Shown: positions 16,990-28,100 of the stretch, piece after piece
Numbering within the stretch: the first letter of the stretch is position 1
Layout: each line of letters starts with the position of its first letter
Origin: Agaribacillus sp965228415
GTDB lineage: Bacteria > Bacteroidota > Bacteroidia > Cytophagales > Cyclobacteriaceae
DNA: 64,000 nt
NCBI GenBank assembly: GCA_965228415.1
Contig: OZ245814.1
Span: 2,728,001 to 2,792,000, forward strand
Reading direction: 5' to 3'
Notes under the pieces: model-generated
What the model was told of the DNA's origin: nothing
Databases searched by the model: none
The model's input: the letters and a program-made list of their open reading frames with translations, nothing else
Made by a program: the position numbers and the translations under genes

Positions 16990-19323
16990 TTACTCCCTCG
17001 GCAGTACCAGTTCCTCGAAATGTTTAAAATCATCATCCCCTTCCATCCGGTAAAGAATACTTAACTGATTTTGTATATGCTTGTAATAATATTTTATCAT
17101 AAACGGATATTTACCTTTACTGAGCGCCGCTGTAAAAACCTCGGGTTTATTCTCAAAATTTTCCCCTTTGGCTATTAATTTTCCATCGATGTATAATGCT
17201 GCCAGACCATCCCATGTCTGCAACTGCCATTCGTATTTTCCATCTGAGGGGATCTCCAGGTTTCCTGTCAGCTTTACAGCGTACGGATTATACAGCCCCT
17301 CGAATCGTACGTCGATATGGCCTTCCGGCTTCACCTTGGCAAACAACTCGCGGTTAATTTCATGCAACCGATTTTCAGTCATCTTTCCGGACACGCCTTC
17401 GCGTAGCACTGGTAAGGCCCCAAAGTCGGGCATAGCCTCTGCCCCATTGGCTGATTTATAGACCTTATATTGATAAACAGGCTGAATGGCCGTAAAATAT
17501 TTTTGCACCGGATAGCCAATTGCCTTATCCTCATCATCAAAGAGTTGTGCCGATACCAGACCACTCTTAGTTATTGGAAAGGGATTAGTATAAGTTTTAT
17601 AAGCGCTATCCGGCGGCAACCCCCACTGATCAGCAAACGCATACCTGATCGTTCCCTTGTTACCTGCGGTTAGTGTGATATTTGTTTTATCTTCAAAGCT
17701 CAAATCCCCAGCCTGCGTTAAATTACTTCCGGTAATACTGATGGGCCGGAATAGTTGCCTGTAAATTTGTTTGGTGCCATTCGACCTTTCCAGGTAATCA
17801 TCATAATCTTTGGTACCATCATTATTCCACAGCCTATCGGCTAATACCGGAACGCGATCTTTTAGCACTTCAATGACCCGGTTATAATTCTGTTCCCAAA
17901 AACTTATCTGACCGCCAATGATGCCGGTTTTATTGGCAAGCCGGATATCGGCTATGTCACCATTCCAATGCTGCCAGTTTCCTAGGTCCCACTGATAGGC
18001 CAGGTCCGGTTCAGGCGCAAAATTCATGGCACTCACCTGATACCAGGGGATCCAGGTAGAGTTAATGATTTTAAACCCGTTACGCAATAAGCTATCCGGA
18101 CGGTTATAGGTAGTATTCCAGACGATCACGGTGATATCCTTGTCGATCAATACGTTACCTGCCCCCAAACCATGAAAGCCTTCCCAGGCAATAGTTTGTT
18201 TGCCGGTCTTCTTTACCATCTGATTCAAACGATTGATAAAATGACAAAACAGCTCGTTAGCATCGCCCGCCAATGCTGCTTTCAAGCCATGTTTTTCGCA
18301 ATAAGTTTTATATTCGGGAAGCTCCTGGATAGGTTTTAACCAAACCTCATCCCCGCCAATATGAATGTATGAACTTGTATAAAACACTTCCGCCAACTGC
18401 CCGATAATGGATTCGATGGCCTGGTAGGTATTTTCTTTGGCCATATTGACTACATAAAGGTTTTTTGCTTTGCCTGTCTCGGGATCCCTGGCGCCAAAAA
18501 TGTCGGGCAACCTTTTCCATAATGCCTGTGAATGGCCTGGTAAATCTACTTCCGGGATAACCATAACACCTCGCTGTCGCGCATATTCAACCAAATGAGA
18601 CAATTCATCACGGGTATAATATTCCCGGCTACCATCAGGATTTATCTTTCTTAACTCAGGATATTCCTTTACCGGAAATGTGAAACGGCGATTGTCTGAT
18701 AAATGGAGGTGCAGGTATTTTATTTTATAAAACCAGAGGAGGTCGATGGTTTCTTCAATGGTTTTTACGGGATGCCAAAAGCGGGCGAGGTCAAGCATGA
18801 CAGCCCGATAGTCGTATTGGGGTTCATCTTCCACCGACAGGCGGGGAATAAAATATTTTCCACCGTTTTCACGAATCACCTGCAGCAGGGAAGAAGATGC
18901 CAGCGCAACAGCCTGATAGTTTGCTCCCTCCAGCAATGCGTGTTTGTCTACTTTTAGCCGGTATGCTTCCGGGCTGCCTGAAACCCCGGTGGAAAGCATG
19001 ATATCGCCTTTTCCTGCAGCTTTACTATCTATACTTATTTGGAATCCGGTCAGTCTGTTCAGGTAATCTGATAAGTACCGGGCAAGCGGCAACAATTCCT
19101 TATCCGCCACTACCAATTTTGATTTTGAAGTAATTTCCATGTACCCGTCATTTACTTCCATCAACCTGGGTTTGGGGACGATTTTAGGTTTGAACAACGG
19201 CTTCCCAGGTTCAACGCTTTCAGGTGGCAACTTAGGGACCCCTGTCTGATAATCCCGGGTCATGGCACCAAGTGAAAACAAAGCAATCAAATTGGTCACA
19301 ATGAACCAGCAAATACATTTCAT
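16990..19323 (-). CDS. GH20 beta-N-acetylhexosaminidase with C-terminal PA14-like domain
   Basis: I place the start at the ATG at 19323 (777 residues), which gives a clean signal peptide; an in-frame ATG at 19356 would add 11 residues. An N-terminal GH20b domain is followed by the TIM barrel. It contains MLDLARFWHP, IPEVDLPGHS and IHIGGDEVW, whose Asp-Glu pair (about 325-326) is the substrate-assisted catalytic dyad. The C-terminal 150 residues, with FEGLYNPYAVKLTGNLEIPS and LAALYIDGKLIAKG, look like a PA14-type sugar-binding sandwich, which the second GH20 lacks. It removes terminal beta-linked GlcNAc or GalNAc, probably outside or in the periplasm. It lies 206 bp after GH89 and 48 bp before the sulfatase. 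Confidence 0.92.
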   Translation of the reverse strand: MKCICWFIVTNLIALFSLGAMTRDYQTGVPKLPPESVEPGKPLFKPKIVPKPRLMEVNDGYMEITSKSKLVVADKELLPLARYLSDYLNRLTGFQISIDSKAAGKGDIMLSTGVSGSPEAYRLKVDKHALLEGANYQAVALASSSLLQVIRENGGKYFIPRLSVEDEPQYDYRAVMLDLARFWHPVKTIEETIDLLWFYKIKYLHLHLSDNRRFTFPVKEYPELRKINPDGSREYYTRDELSHLVEYARQRGVMVIPEVDLPGHSQALWKRLPDIFGARDPETGKAKNLYVVNMAKENTYQAIESIIGQLAEVFYTSSYIHIGGDEVWLKPIQELPEYKTYCEKHGLKAALAGDANELFCHFINRLNQMVKKTGKQTIAWEGFHGLGAGNVLIDKDITVIVWNTTYNRPDSLLRNGFKIINSTWIPWYQVSAMNFAPEPDLAYQWDLGNWQHWNGDIADIRLANKTGIIGGQISFWEQNYNRVIEVLKDRVPVLADRLWNNDGTKDYDDYLERSNGTKQIYRQLFRPISITGSNLTQAGDLSFEDKTNITLTAGNKGTIRYAFADQWGLPPDSAYKTYTNPFPITKSGLVSAQLFDDEDKAIGYPVQKYFTAIQPVYQYKVYKSANGAEAMPDFGALPVLREGVSGKMTENRLHEINRELFAKVKPEGHIDVRFEGLYNPYAVKLTGNLEIPSDGKYEWQLQTWDGLAALYIDGKLIAKGENFENKPEVFTAALSKGKYPFMIKYYYKHIQNQLSILYRMEGDDDFKHFEELVLPRE

Positions 19324-19529
19324 AAAACAAAATTTTATAGATGGCATTATTATCATTTTAATCTAGGTCATCAGTAAGCTACATTATAATTTCAGACTTT
19401 TGTTACGCTGCCCTGATTGATAAACATAGAATAATATTTTTTAGTACCCTCCTCTTCGGTAAGCAGTATGTCCGCCTTCAAAATGCGCTTAAATGGCTAT
19501 TTAGAAAATAGTCAATGAAAAATCCGCGC

Positions 19530-21791
19530 TCACCAATTGAAATAACCTTCATACTCCTTACTTATTCTCTTTGCAACTTTTACAATATCTCCGGTGGGAG
19601 TCGTTGGATATTCGTCGTGATCTCTTGTCCAGTCATAATCCATTGATCTTACCTCCAGGTCATATTTTTTTGGGTCGATGTCACTACCCTCCGCCAAAGC
19701 CTTGCGCATATGATCTATCAGCAATTGCCAACGCGGCAGGTAATAGCCTTTAAATAAACCATTCCATTGTTTGCCGGCATAATCCCGTAGATATCCTTCT
19801 TTCCACGGTTGCCAGATAGTCACGATTGTTCTTGCATTCCATTCATAATAGGCAGCTTCCTCTTCGTTCTTTGCCCAGCTTTTTGCGTCTTTCAGCCATT
19901 TCCCCAAAAGGAAATGCTCGTTTGTTCCGGTGATATCATCCAGGTCAAGGAGCATCTTTTGCAAAGCGGCGGCGGCTTTTTCAAACCGGTCGATATTTCT
20001 CTCCTGGTAGGCTGCCGTTAATTCGTTGATAAATTTATGGGTAAGGCTGCTGACAAGCTCGCGATAAACATTGGTTAAATCAAACCTGTAGGTATCCACA
20101 TGGCCCAATTGATCAGCTGATTGCAAAAGCAGTGCTGCTGCTTTCGCCAATTGCCGGGGTTGGTAATCCCAGGCATAGGGATCCTCTTCGGTGATTTTAA
20201 AGGTGGCCCTTTGATGCCTGATATCCTCCCTGGCGCCTTCGAATCTAATGGGTCTTGGCGTCGTAATTAATGGCGACCACATGGTTCTGGTTCTGGAATA
20301 GACAGTTTGTAACAAACCCTTCCACGCGGCCAGTGCTTTCTCATTTTCGGCACCATATCGCCGGGTTGCATAATCTGCTATCCATTTATCAATATCCACC
20401 ATCGATTGATCCCAGGCTTTTTCAAATATAAAATCCTGGATAACCGGGTTATAACCCAGTCCCTCCGGAATCACGCCAATGCCCTTCAGGTTATTGTTGA
20501 TCTCACTGTTGTAGGCCGCGCTAAAATTGGCCTGCATTACGGCCAGGTCACCGCTCATATTTACTTTCTGATCTTCGTTGCAGATCACATTCCAAACCCA
20601 GGGCTGGCCGTAAAAGGCTTCTGTTTTATCCCAGGTTGGATTTTTTTCACCATAAAGGTCAAGCACGATGACTTTATTTTTCGGGATAGCTTCTAAAAAA
20701 GCACGGCCTCTTTCCGGCGTCCAGAACTGTTTCTTGAAAAAGAAAAACCATCCCTGCAATACCCAGGTGGCTTCAGGGTCAGCATTGGCCATCGACCGGT
20801 ATACATTCCGGCTTACCTCCGCCAGAAACTTTGGGTCGGTTGAAGGAGGGTCTACCTCTATAAAACAATCGGCATCATACAAGTGATCAGTACCATACAT
20901 TTCGGTCTGCTTCTTAATAAAGGCCGTCCCGATTTTTTGGAAAAGACTATCTGTGGGATCCAAAAACCACGTGCCGGGAATTCCCGCCCAGTCTTCGATC
21001 TGAAAAATATTAGCTGAGGGATATAACGTTTTTAAAGCTTTTGGCACATGACCGGTAAAAGCCTGTAGCACAGGTTTCATTCCCAGGTCACGCATACGCT
21101 TCAATATCTTTTTCTGTAAATCCCTGCGTTGAAGAATCCAGTTTTCCGGTAACGGGCCACCCAATCCATCAATATTACCCATCCAGCCCCATGGTAAGTG
21201 AGCGGGACCGACAAAAAAATCCTGTATTTGCTCAGGCGACATGCCAAGCTCGGTAAAAACCTCCTGCCATACAGCTTCTTGTCCAATCATAGCCAGGGGC
21301 ATATTTACACCCATCAGTGCCATGTAGTCAATCATTTTTTCCCATCGCTCCCAATTCCACCACGGCATCGTGTATCCATAGGTGCAATAATTGAAAAAAT
21401 ATCTGTAATCAAAAGGTGTCTCTACGCGTTGTTTGATTTTCACAGCCGGTAGTTTATCCGGCAACTGCAATTGATGACTGTTAATAGAAATCTGTGCGTT
21501 ACAATAGTTTTTCAAATACCAGTTGAGACCGGAGGAAAAGGCTATTGCATTGTTTCCCTTGATTAAAACCTTGCCATCAATATGGTCAATTTCAAAAAAA
21601 TCTTTTACACCTGTGGTACCAACCTCTTTAAAAATAATCTGATTTTGATGCCCGGGTAACAGCCGCTGTAATAAGGCATAGGCTGCCTTCTCGTAATCGG
21701 TAGTGGGGGGAGAAATATGTTCATTGTTTTTTGGCCCACAGCTTACCAACACCAATAACAGCATACTGCCGACCATCTTATTTATACGCAT
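19530..21791 (-). CDS. GH89 alpha-N-acetylglucosaminidase (NAGLU type), lipoprotein
   Basis: The 753-residue lipoprotein (lipobox LVSC, Cys18) aligns by eye with the NAGLU family along its length: an N-terminal GH20b-like domain, then the barrel beginning YRYFFNYCTYGYTMPWWNWE, the GVNMPLAMIGQEAVWQEVF segment, FIEVDPPSTDP and WNVICNEDQ. A helical C-terminal domain ends near 750. The family hydrolyses terminal alpha-GlcNAc; known substrates are heparan sulfate and the GlcNAc-alpha-1,4-Gal caps of some mucins. Sitting between two GH20 genes, 46 bp after one of them, it says the PUL 1 glycan carries both alpha- and beta-linked N-acetylhexosamine. Assignment is secure; choosing mucin-type over heparan-type substrate rests only on the fucosidase, GH2 and GH16 neighbours. 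Confidence 0.93.
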   Translation of the reverse strand: MRINKMVGSMLLLVLVSCGPKNNEHISPPTTDYEKAAYALLQRLLPGHQNQIIFKEVGTTGVKDFFEIDHIDGKVLIKGNNAIAFSSGLNWYLKNYCNAQISINSHQLQLPDKLPAVKIKQRVETPFDYRYFFNYCTYGYTMPWWNWERWEKMIDYMALMGVNMPLAMIGQEAVWQEVFTELGMSPEQIQDFFVGPAHLPWGWMGNIDGLGGPLPENWILQRRDLQKKILKRMRDLGMKPVLQAFTGHVPKALKTLYPSANIFQIEDWAGIPGTWFLDPTDSLFQKIGTAFIKKQTEMYGTDHLYDADCFIEVDPPSTDPKFLAEVSRNVYRSMANADPEATWVLQGWFFFFKKQFWTPERGRAFLEAIPKNKVIVLDLYGEKNPTWDKTEAFYGQPWVWNVICNEDQKVNMSGDLAVMQANFSAAYNSEINNNLKGIGVIPEGLGYNPVIQDFIFEKAWDQSMVDIDKWIADYATRRYGAENEKALAAWKGLLQTVYSRTRTMWSPLITTPRPIRFEGAREDIRHQRATFKITEEDPYAWDYQPRQLAKAAALLLQSADQLGHVDTYRFDLTNVYRELVSSLTHKFINELTAAYQERNIDRFEKAAAALQKMLLDLDDITGTNEHFLLGKWLKDAKSWAKNEEEAAYYEWNARTIVTIWQPWKEGYLRDYAGKQWNGLFKGYYLPRWQLLIDHMRKALAEGSDIDPKKYDLEVRSMDYDWTRDHDEYPTTPTGDIVKVAKRISKEYEGYFNW

Positions 21792-21837
21792 ACAAAGTAC
21801 TTGTTAAAATTTCTACTTTTTAAAGCAGTCATTGCCC

Positions 21838-23376
21838 TTAATCCTCTTTTTCAAAATTATAATCATACAGCAGGCTGTCCTGCACCGCATCGCCTGTTAA
21901 AAGAGATAATTTAGCATCTGCCTTTTCCAGTTTATTGATAAACTCATCGTACGGGGCGACCTGTTCCGTATTCCAGATTCTTTCATTTAAAGCCGGCAAA
22001 CGCTTTCTGAGACTTGGGAATTCTACCTCATCTGCCTGTTCCCAGGCACACATTTGAGCGCCAATTACAAGCGGGGACTGCTCTACCTGGATGGGTGTAA
22101 AAGACGGCGCCTTGGGGAACCAGTTTTCCCATCGCCACATATTCCACCCGTAAATGGTCTTGGGTTCCCATTTCTTTTTGTTCACCACGTATAAAGGTTT
22201 CCATGAAGTATTCACCACTGTGTAACCATCGGCCACGAGGTGATTTGGAAGATAGCGGTTAGTTTCAAATTCGTATACTATAATGTCTTTGGGTATTGGT
22301 ATTTCGCCCTCCCTTCTGAACCCTTCCCAAATACACATTTGTTTGCCTTGTCTTTTAACTATTTCATTCATTCTTACCAAAAAATGCCGGTACAATTCAT
22401 GCACATCGTCGCCCAGTTGATGCGCTTCCATATATGCCTGAACATCCGGGTCGTCCATGGTTTTGTTAAAAATGGCCTCATCACCTCCGATATGGAAATA
22501 GGGTGTAGCCTTGAAAACCCGGGCTACCTCAGCGATAATATCCTCCAATGCTGCATATGCTTCTTCTTTACCCATATTTATGATCCAGGGATTATCTTTT
22601 TTATCCTTTAGCGCAAATATTTCAGGGTAGGCATTGACGATAGATGATGAGTGACCGGGGATGTCTATTTCCGGAATGATCGTTATTCCTCTCAATTGCG
22701 CGTAAGCCTCCAGCTCGCCTAATTCTTCGAAGGTGTAATGCCTGTCAGGAGTAGGCAGGTTAGGGTATTTATCCGAAGGCAGGGTATAGGATTGATAATC
22801 TGTAAAATGCAACTGAACATAATTCGATTTATAAAATGAAGCCAGGTCGATTAACTTTTTGATGGTGGCAACACTATGCCAGCTTCGGGCAAGATCAATC
22901 AATAATCCCCTGTATTTGGCAGATGGCCGGTCTTTAATGCTGGCCACAGGAAAATATAATTCGTTATTTTGGGTGAACGACATTTGAAGCAGTGTCGCCC
23001 TGGCCATTGCCAGTGCCTGGTAGCTTCCACCACTCACGCGCACCCAGTCATCAACCTCTATATGATACTCATCATTGGCCAGCTGCCGATCGATGGCAAA
23101 GGCAATCGCGGCGCTTTGCCTGTTGCTGGTAATCTCTAAATCAAACCCTGTAAGCTTTTGTAATTCCGCTTTGAATAGCGTTAACAAAGGCAAAATCTTT
23201 TCATTTTCGCCATAGATAGTGCTTTTACCGGAAAGGACAACCACCTTTTCAGAAACTGCAACATCTTTTGGAATGGGAATTATGACCGGTTCAACACTTA
23301 AATTCCGGATCTTATTTGTGTCATCACAGGCTGTCAGGAACAGTATGGAGATCAACAGCAGGACCGTTTGCCTCAT
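21838..23376 (-). CDS. GH20 beta-N-acetylhexosaminidase, lipoprotein
   Basis: The 512-residue protein has a classical lipobox (FLTAC, Cys17), a GH20b domain (about 28-148) and a GH20 barrel with LLIDLARSWHSV, IPEIDIPGHSS and FHIGGDEAIF. Asp299-Glu300 is the catalytic pair. It ends just after the barrel, so it has no binding module, unlike its paralogue three genes on. The two GH20s diverge strongly outside the motifs and probably differ in linkage or location. This is the first enzyme gene behind susCD, 173 bp after the SusD stop and beyond a strong hairpin. Its lipid anchor suggests periplasmic or surface display. Confidence 0.92.
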   Translation of the reverse strand: MRQTVLLLISILFLTACDDTNKIRNLSVEPVIIPIPKDVAVSEKVVVLSGKSTIYGENEKILPLLTLFKAELQKLTGFDLEITSNRQSAAIAFAIDRQLANDEYHIEVDDWVRVSGGSYQALAMARATLLQMSFTQNNELYFPVASIKDRPSAKYRGLLIDLARSWHSVATIKKLIDLASFYKSNYVQLHFTDYQSYTLPSDKYPNLPTPDRHYTFEELGELEAYAQLRGITIIPEIDIPGHSSSIVNAYPEIFALKDKKDNPWIINMGKEEAYAALEDIIAEVARVFKATPYFHIGGDEAIFNKTMDDPDVQAYMEAHQLGDDVHELYRHFLVRMNEIVKRQGKQMCIWEGFRREGEIPIPKDIIVYEFETNRYLPNHLVADGYTVVNTSWKPLYVVNKKKWEPKTIYGWNMWRWENWFPKAPSFTPIQVEQSPLVIGAQMCAWEQADEVEFPSLRKRLPALNERIWNTEQVAPYDEFINKLEKADAKLSLLTGDAVQDSLLYDYNFEKED

Positions 23377-23505
23377 TTTGATATAGGATTAGTTATTGCG
23401 TGATTTAATTAAAAAATATTGAGATTTACAAATCATCTAATGACATGTATGATACCTGTTAAAAAGCTATTTTGAGATTAACCTGACCTTCAGGGCAAAC
23501 AAATT

Positions 23506-23534
23506 AACGGCCCCGCTATAGATGCGGAGCCGTT
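23506..23534 (-). terminator. Strong hairpin between susD and the enzyme genes
   Basis: AACGGCTCCGC and GCGGGGCCGTT (minus strand) pair over 11 bp with one G-U type mismatch and a 7-base loop, starting 15 bp after the SusD stop. The sequence that follows is AT-rich (AATTTGTTT). It could end part of the susCD transcripts or stabilise their 3' end, giving higher SusCD than enzyme expression. Confidence 0.6.
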
Positions 23535-23549
23535 GGTAGTTGGTAGTTT

Positions 23550-25124
23550 TTAATAAGAATATAAAACCGGCCCCGTTTGGAGGTTAGGTTTCATCTTTAC
23601 ATCCGGGGCATTGGTTGCAAACCAAAGCTTATCTCCAAAAACCCGATTTATAATCGTAACCCCTTCAATCGCTTTTTCAAAATTCACTTCATTGAATTGT
23701 CGATGCATACCTTCATTATACTGGATTCTCACAGGATAGCCGTCATCCTCGTAAATACCAATCGTAAAATAATCCAGTTCGGGATATCCGGTTCTGCGGA
23801 TCATAGCAAAGGTATTGGTACTTTGACCAAATTGCGCGATGTAGCGCTGCGTAATGATCAATTCCAGCGCATCGGTAGTATTGTAGGCTACTGAAGGCTG
23901 ATTGATATACGTATCAATATCCGCAGCATCAATACCAAGGTCCTGCATGTTGGCGGTTATTGCTTCCTCATAAGCATCTTCCGCTGATATCCCAACATTG
24001 AATCCTTTTAGCGCGGCTTCGGCCTTAATGAAAAGTAACTCTGAATAGGTGATGATCGGACGTAGTTGCACCTCCGCAAATTGGGCAGATATCTGGCTCA
24101 CCGAATCCCTGCTTATCCTTGTAAATCCGGAAGGATTATCAGGATCAAACCCGGGCGGAATACCTATGTAGGTATCGGCGTTTGTGTAGCCTTCTGCCGG
24201 TGCCACAAGGACTTTCATTCTTGGATCCAGTCTATCTCCCAAAATATTGACAAATCCGCTACCGACATTAGGTGTGAACCCATTGTCATTTAAATACCTA
24301 CCCAGTGGATCGGCATAACTGCCGGTAACGTCTTCCCACGTAATCCCGAAATTATCGTCATTACCTTCCAGCACCGGATAAGTAGTCGGATTAGAAAAGA
24401 TCTGCTCCAACCCTGCCCTGGCAGTGGCCTCATCGACGTCGGATATTCTCAGGAGTATTCTGGCCCGCAGAGAATTGGCAAATTTTTTCCACATCAAAAC
24501 ATCTCCGCCGGCAAAGGCATCTGACGCCGCTACCATGGATACACCCGGGTCATCGCTAAGGTCAAACATTGTATTTGCTTCCTCAAGCATCGTCAATATA
24601 CTGGTATATATTTCCTGCTGGGTATCAAACTTAGGTTTGTTAAACCGCTCTTCTTCCGATACCTCTCCTTTCAGCGCATCGGAAAATGGAATGGAACCCC
24701 ATTGGTCGGTCATGGTTTGAAAAATCCAGGCTTTCATCACATATGCCGCAGCCCGGTAGTTTGGATGGGGCGCTTCATCGGTATTTCCAATGATTCGTTC
24801 GATCAAGGGTAATGTTTGCGTATACATTATCTGGTAGATCCAGAAATCATTATAATCTTCCCTTGGATTACCTTGCACAAAATCATTTAGATTGTCCAGT
24901 TGCTCAGTGGAATACTGTACCCACTTTGACATGCCGTGATTAAAGCTTCTCACATTGTCCAGCAACTCACGGGCTGCCCTGATCTGGGCCCCTAAAAGCA
25001 ATCCCTCATTACTTCCCACTGTCTGTGCATTAGGATTGGTATTGATCTCTTTAAAATCGTCTGTACAGGCCACTGATATGACAGCCATTAAACAAAACAC
25101 TTTCAATAATCTATTTATCTTCAT
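23550..25124 (-). CDS. SusD-like glycan-binding lipoprotein (PUL 1)
   Basis: The 524-residue surface lipoprotein has a lipobox near ISVAC (Cys20), followed by the DDFKEINTNPN start typical of the SusD-like-2 branch. Helical TPR-like segments, for example the YVMKAWIFQTMTDQWGSIPFSDAL motif, form the scaffold that sits on the SusC barrel. It captures oligosaccharide at the cell surface and acts as a lid for the transporter. It starts 38 bp after the SusC stop, as expected for an obligate pair. A hairpin just after its stop may end much of the transcription. Binding specificity cannot be read from the sequence. Confidence 0.9.
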   Translation of the reverse strand: MKINRLLKVFCLMAVISVACTDDFKEINTNPNAQTVGSNEGLLLGAQIRAARELLDNVRSFNHGMSKWVQYSTEQLDNLNDFVQGNPREDYNDFWIYQIMYTQTLPLIERIIGNTDEAPHPNYRAAAYVMKAWIFQTMTDQWGSIPFSDALKGEVSEEERFNKPKFDTQQEIYTSILTMLEEANTMFDLSDDPGVSMVAASDAFAGGDVLMWKKFANSLRARILLRISDVDEATARAGLEQIFSNPTTYPVLEGNDDNFGITWEDVTGSYADPLGRYLNDNGFTPNVGSGFVNILGDRLDPRMKVLVAPAEGYTNADTYIGIPPGFDPDNPSGFTRISRDSVSQISAQFAEVQLRPIITYSELLFIKAEAALKGFNVGISAEDAYEEAITANMQDLGIDAADIDTYINQPSVAYNTTDALELIITQRYIAQFGQSTNTFAMIRRTGYPELDYFTIGIYEDDGYPVRIQYNEGMHRQFNEVNFEKAIEGVTIINRVFGDKLWFATNAPDVKMKPNLQTGPVLYSY

Positions 25125-25162
25125 CGTTCTATTTTTTTGTCTGTTAATAATTCATGACCAGA

Positions 25163-28100
25163 TTAAAAATCCAGTGTTATATTAAATCCGTAGCTTCTTG
25201 TATTCGGTAAAGATCCGGTTTCAAAGCCTGCTCCGTTGTTAAGCGGTCCCATGCTGGCTGTTTCGGAGTCGATACCATTCAGGTTATTTTTAATAAGCCA
25301 TAGGTTTCTTCCAATCAGGGATACCCTTGCTCCGGCGATACCAACTTTGCTGACAACGTCAGCTGGTACTCTATAGCCAATAGACAGCTCTTTCAGTTTA
25401 ATGTTGGTGGCAGGCGTGGTAAATGTTTCGGTAGGGAAGTTCCAGCCTGAATAAAGATCCTGGGTGCTGATCTTGGTGGTATTTGGTTGTCCGGTTTCTA
25501 CATCGATACCATCAAACAGGAATCCCCCGCCATCGGCTACATCGTCTCTTACAAAACCACCATCAGCATTTGTGCCAGCACTTTCTGTCAACATACCATA
25601 CCTTAGCATATAAATTTGAGTAGTAGAGATAACATGTCCGCCACTTCTGAAATCAAATAAAAAGCTTAATTGAAAGTTCTTGTAGTTAATGGTATTGAAT
25701 ATACCGCCGGTCCAGTCAAGTGGAGCAGATACACCCAGATCCCTGGTACCTCTCCACTGATTATGCATGGGGAAGCCATTTCTGGTCAGGACCTTACCGG
25801 TTCCGTAGATATTGCCTTCAGCTGTGTAGCCAAAAGCGGCAAAATCTTCAGCCATATTAGGTACATTTTCCAGTGCATCCTGCGTATCCCTGAAATATTC
25901 AAATCCCACCATGTGACCGTAAGGCTCACCATTTGTTGCGCGGATCTCAGGCCCAAACCAGGCAGCTATATGTTTGAACGGAACAAGTTCCTCCGGAAAC
26001 CCACTCACAGTACCTCTGTTCCGGGACCAGTTAAGACTCACATCCCAGGAGAAATTGTTGTTTTTAACCGGCGTAACATCCAGCTTCACTTCCCAACCTT
26101 TGTTAGTGATAGTACCGGCATTGATAAAAGCAAATCTGGCTCCCCGCTCCCAGGCATTTTCTACCCTTACCAATTGATTGCTTGATTCATTATTGTAATA
26201 GGCAACATCCAACCTCACTTTGTCATTCAAAAAGTAAAGTTCCGTTCCAATCTCAAACGAGGTAGACTCTTCAGGCTTAAGCGTTACCGCCGGAATAAAG
26301 TTCCTGGTACCCGAACCAAGTCCAAGCACCGGTTGCCCATTGAATGAGACTGCCTCACGGCTAATAAAGCGGTCGAGACTGTAGGGTTGAGTATCGTTAC
26401 CTACTTTTGCCCAGCTTGCTCTTACTTTTCCAAATGATAAAATCCTTTCATTGATATTTAGCACGTCTGAAAAGACAAAACTTCCGGATACGGAAGGGTA
26501 GAAAAATGACCACTCATCTTCGGGGAGTGTAGACGACCAGTCATTTCTTCCAGTAAAAGTCAAAAAGGCAATGTTTTTATAATTCAGATCTACTGATCCA
26601 AATACGCTATTGACCTCTTTTTCGCTTCTGGTGTTGTTCACTATCGGAGAGTTGGCTGAGTTGGATAAATTGTAAACTTCCCTTACCAATAGTCCGCCCT
26701 CTGTTCTGGCAAATTTGTTGATGCTCTTTTCCCTCCTGGTAGCGGTACCGATCATGGCGCCAACGTTAAATTCCTCGATGACGTCCTTATTGAAATTCAA
26801 TCTTGCTTCAGCATTTAATTCCTCATTAAAATTAAAGCCTTCCTGGTATTCACCATTGTTGAAAGCATGTTTGGCGGTAATTCTTTCATACTCCGTAGAA
26901 TTTCTGTCTTCAAAAAGGCTTCCCTGTACTGACAGCCAATCTGTCAACTCGTAAGTTAAATTAAGCCCTCCGCTAAACCTTCTCCTGGTAGATGGATTTA
27001 CATTTTCAAGCAGGTCCCAGTAAGGATTGGGGCCACCTCTGTAAAAACTTCTTCTATTGCCAAATTCATCTTTATGGTTACGCAAATCCCGGATATCGAT
27101 ATTGGTTGGTATAAACAACGCATTCCAGAAAGCTCCTGCAAAAAACCCATAGGCCGACCTGTTATCGCTGGTCATTTTTGAACCGGTGGCGGTAATGGTG
27201 GCTGAGAGTTTTTCCCCCAGTTGAATAGTGGAATTCAGACTACCTGTGATCCTTTCCAGTCCGGTATTGGGCACAATACCTTCTATGTCCTGGTGCCCGA
27301 TGGATATCCTGGTATTGGAAGATTCCCCCACATGTGTCATGGATACATTGTTTAAATAACTATGACCGGTTTCGAAGAAATTTTTCAAATTATCTTTGCC
27401 ATAGGGTTTCCATTCCTTTACAATAGGCTCGTTGGTCAGGGGATCCCACTGTGCTATCTGCTGACCTTCATATCTGGGTCCCCATAGCCTGACGTCAGAC
27501 TCTCTGGTTCCGCCACCGTTTCCATCAACGTATTCAAACTCTCCGTTGAACCCCTGTCCATATTCAGTTTGTACATCCGGCAATGTCAGTGGATTTTGAA
27601 AGGTAAAACTACCGCTGTAGGTTACACCAATACCCTTCTGGCCTGATTTTCCCTTTTTGGTGGTAATCATAATTACCCCGTTAGCTCCACGGGCACCATA
27701 TAGGGCTGTAGCACTGGCCCCCTTCAGGACACTGATGGATTCTATGTCATTTGGGTTTATATCTGATAACGGGTTACCAAAATCACTTCCATTACCAGGG
27801 GTAAAAAGATCTTCTGATAACGACCGGTTGCTTTGAAGCGGCATACCATCCAGCACATATAGTGGCTGATTGTCAGCTGACAAGGATGTAACACCTCTGA
27901 TCAACACTCGCGGCGTTCCATCCACGCCATTGGCGGAACCCTGTACCTGAACACCCGCCGCTTTTCCGGCCAGGTTCAGCAGCATATTGGCTTCACCGGT
28001 GTAGTTTAATCTTTCAGAGTCAACATTATCAACCGAATATCCAAGAGCTCTTTTTTCCTTACTTATGCCCAGTGCCGTTACTACTACCTCACTTAATCGC

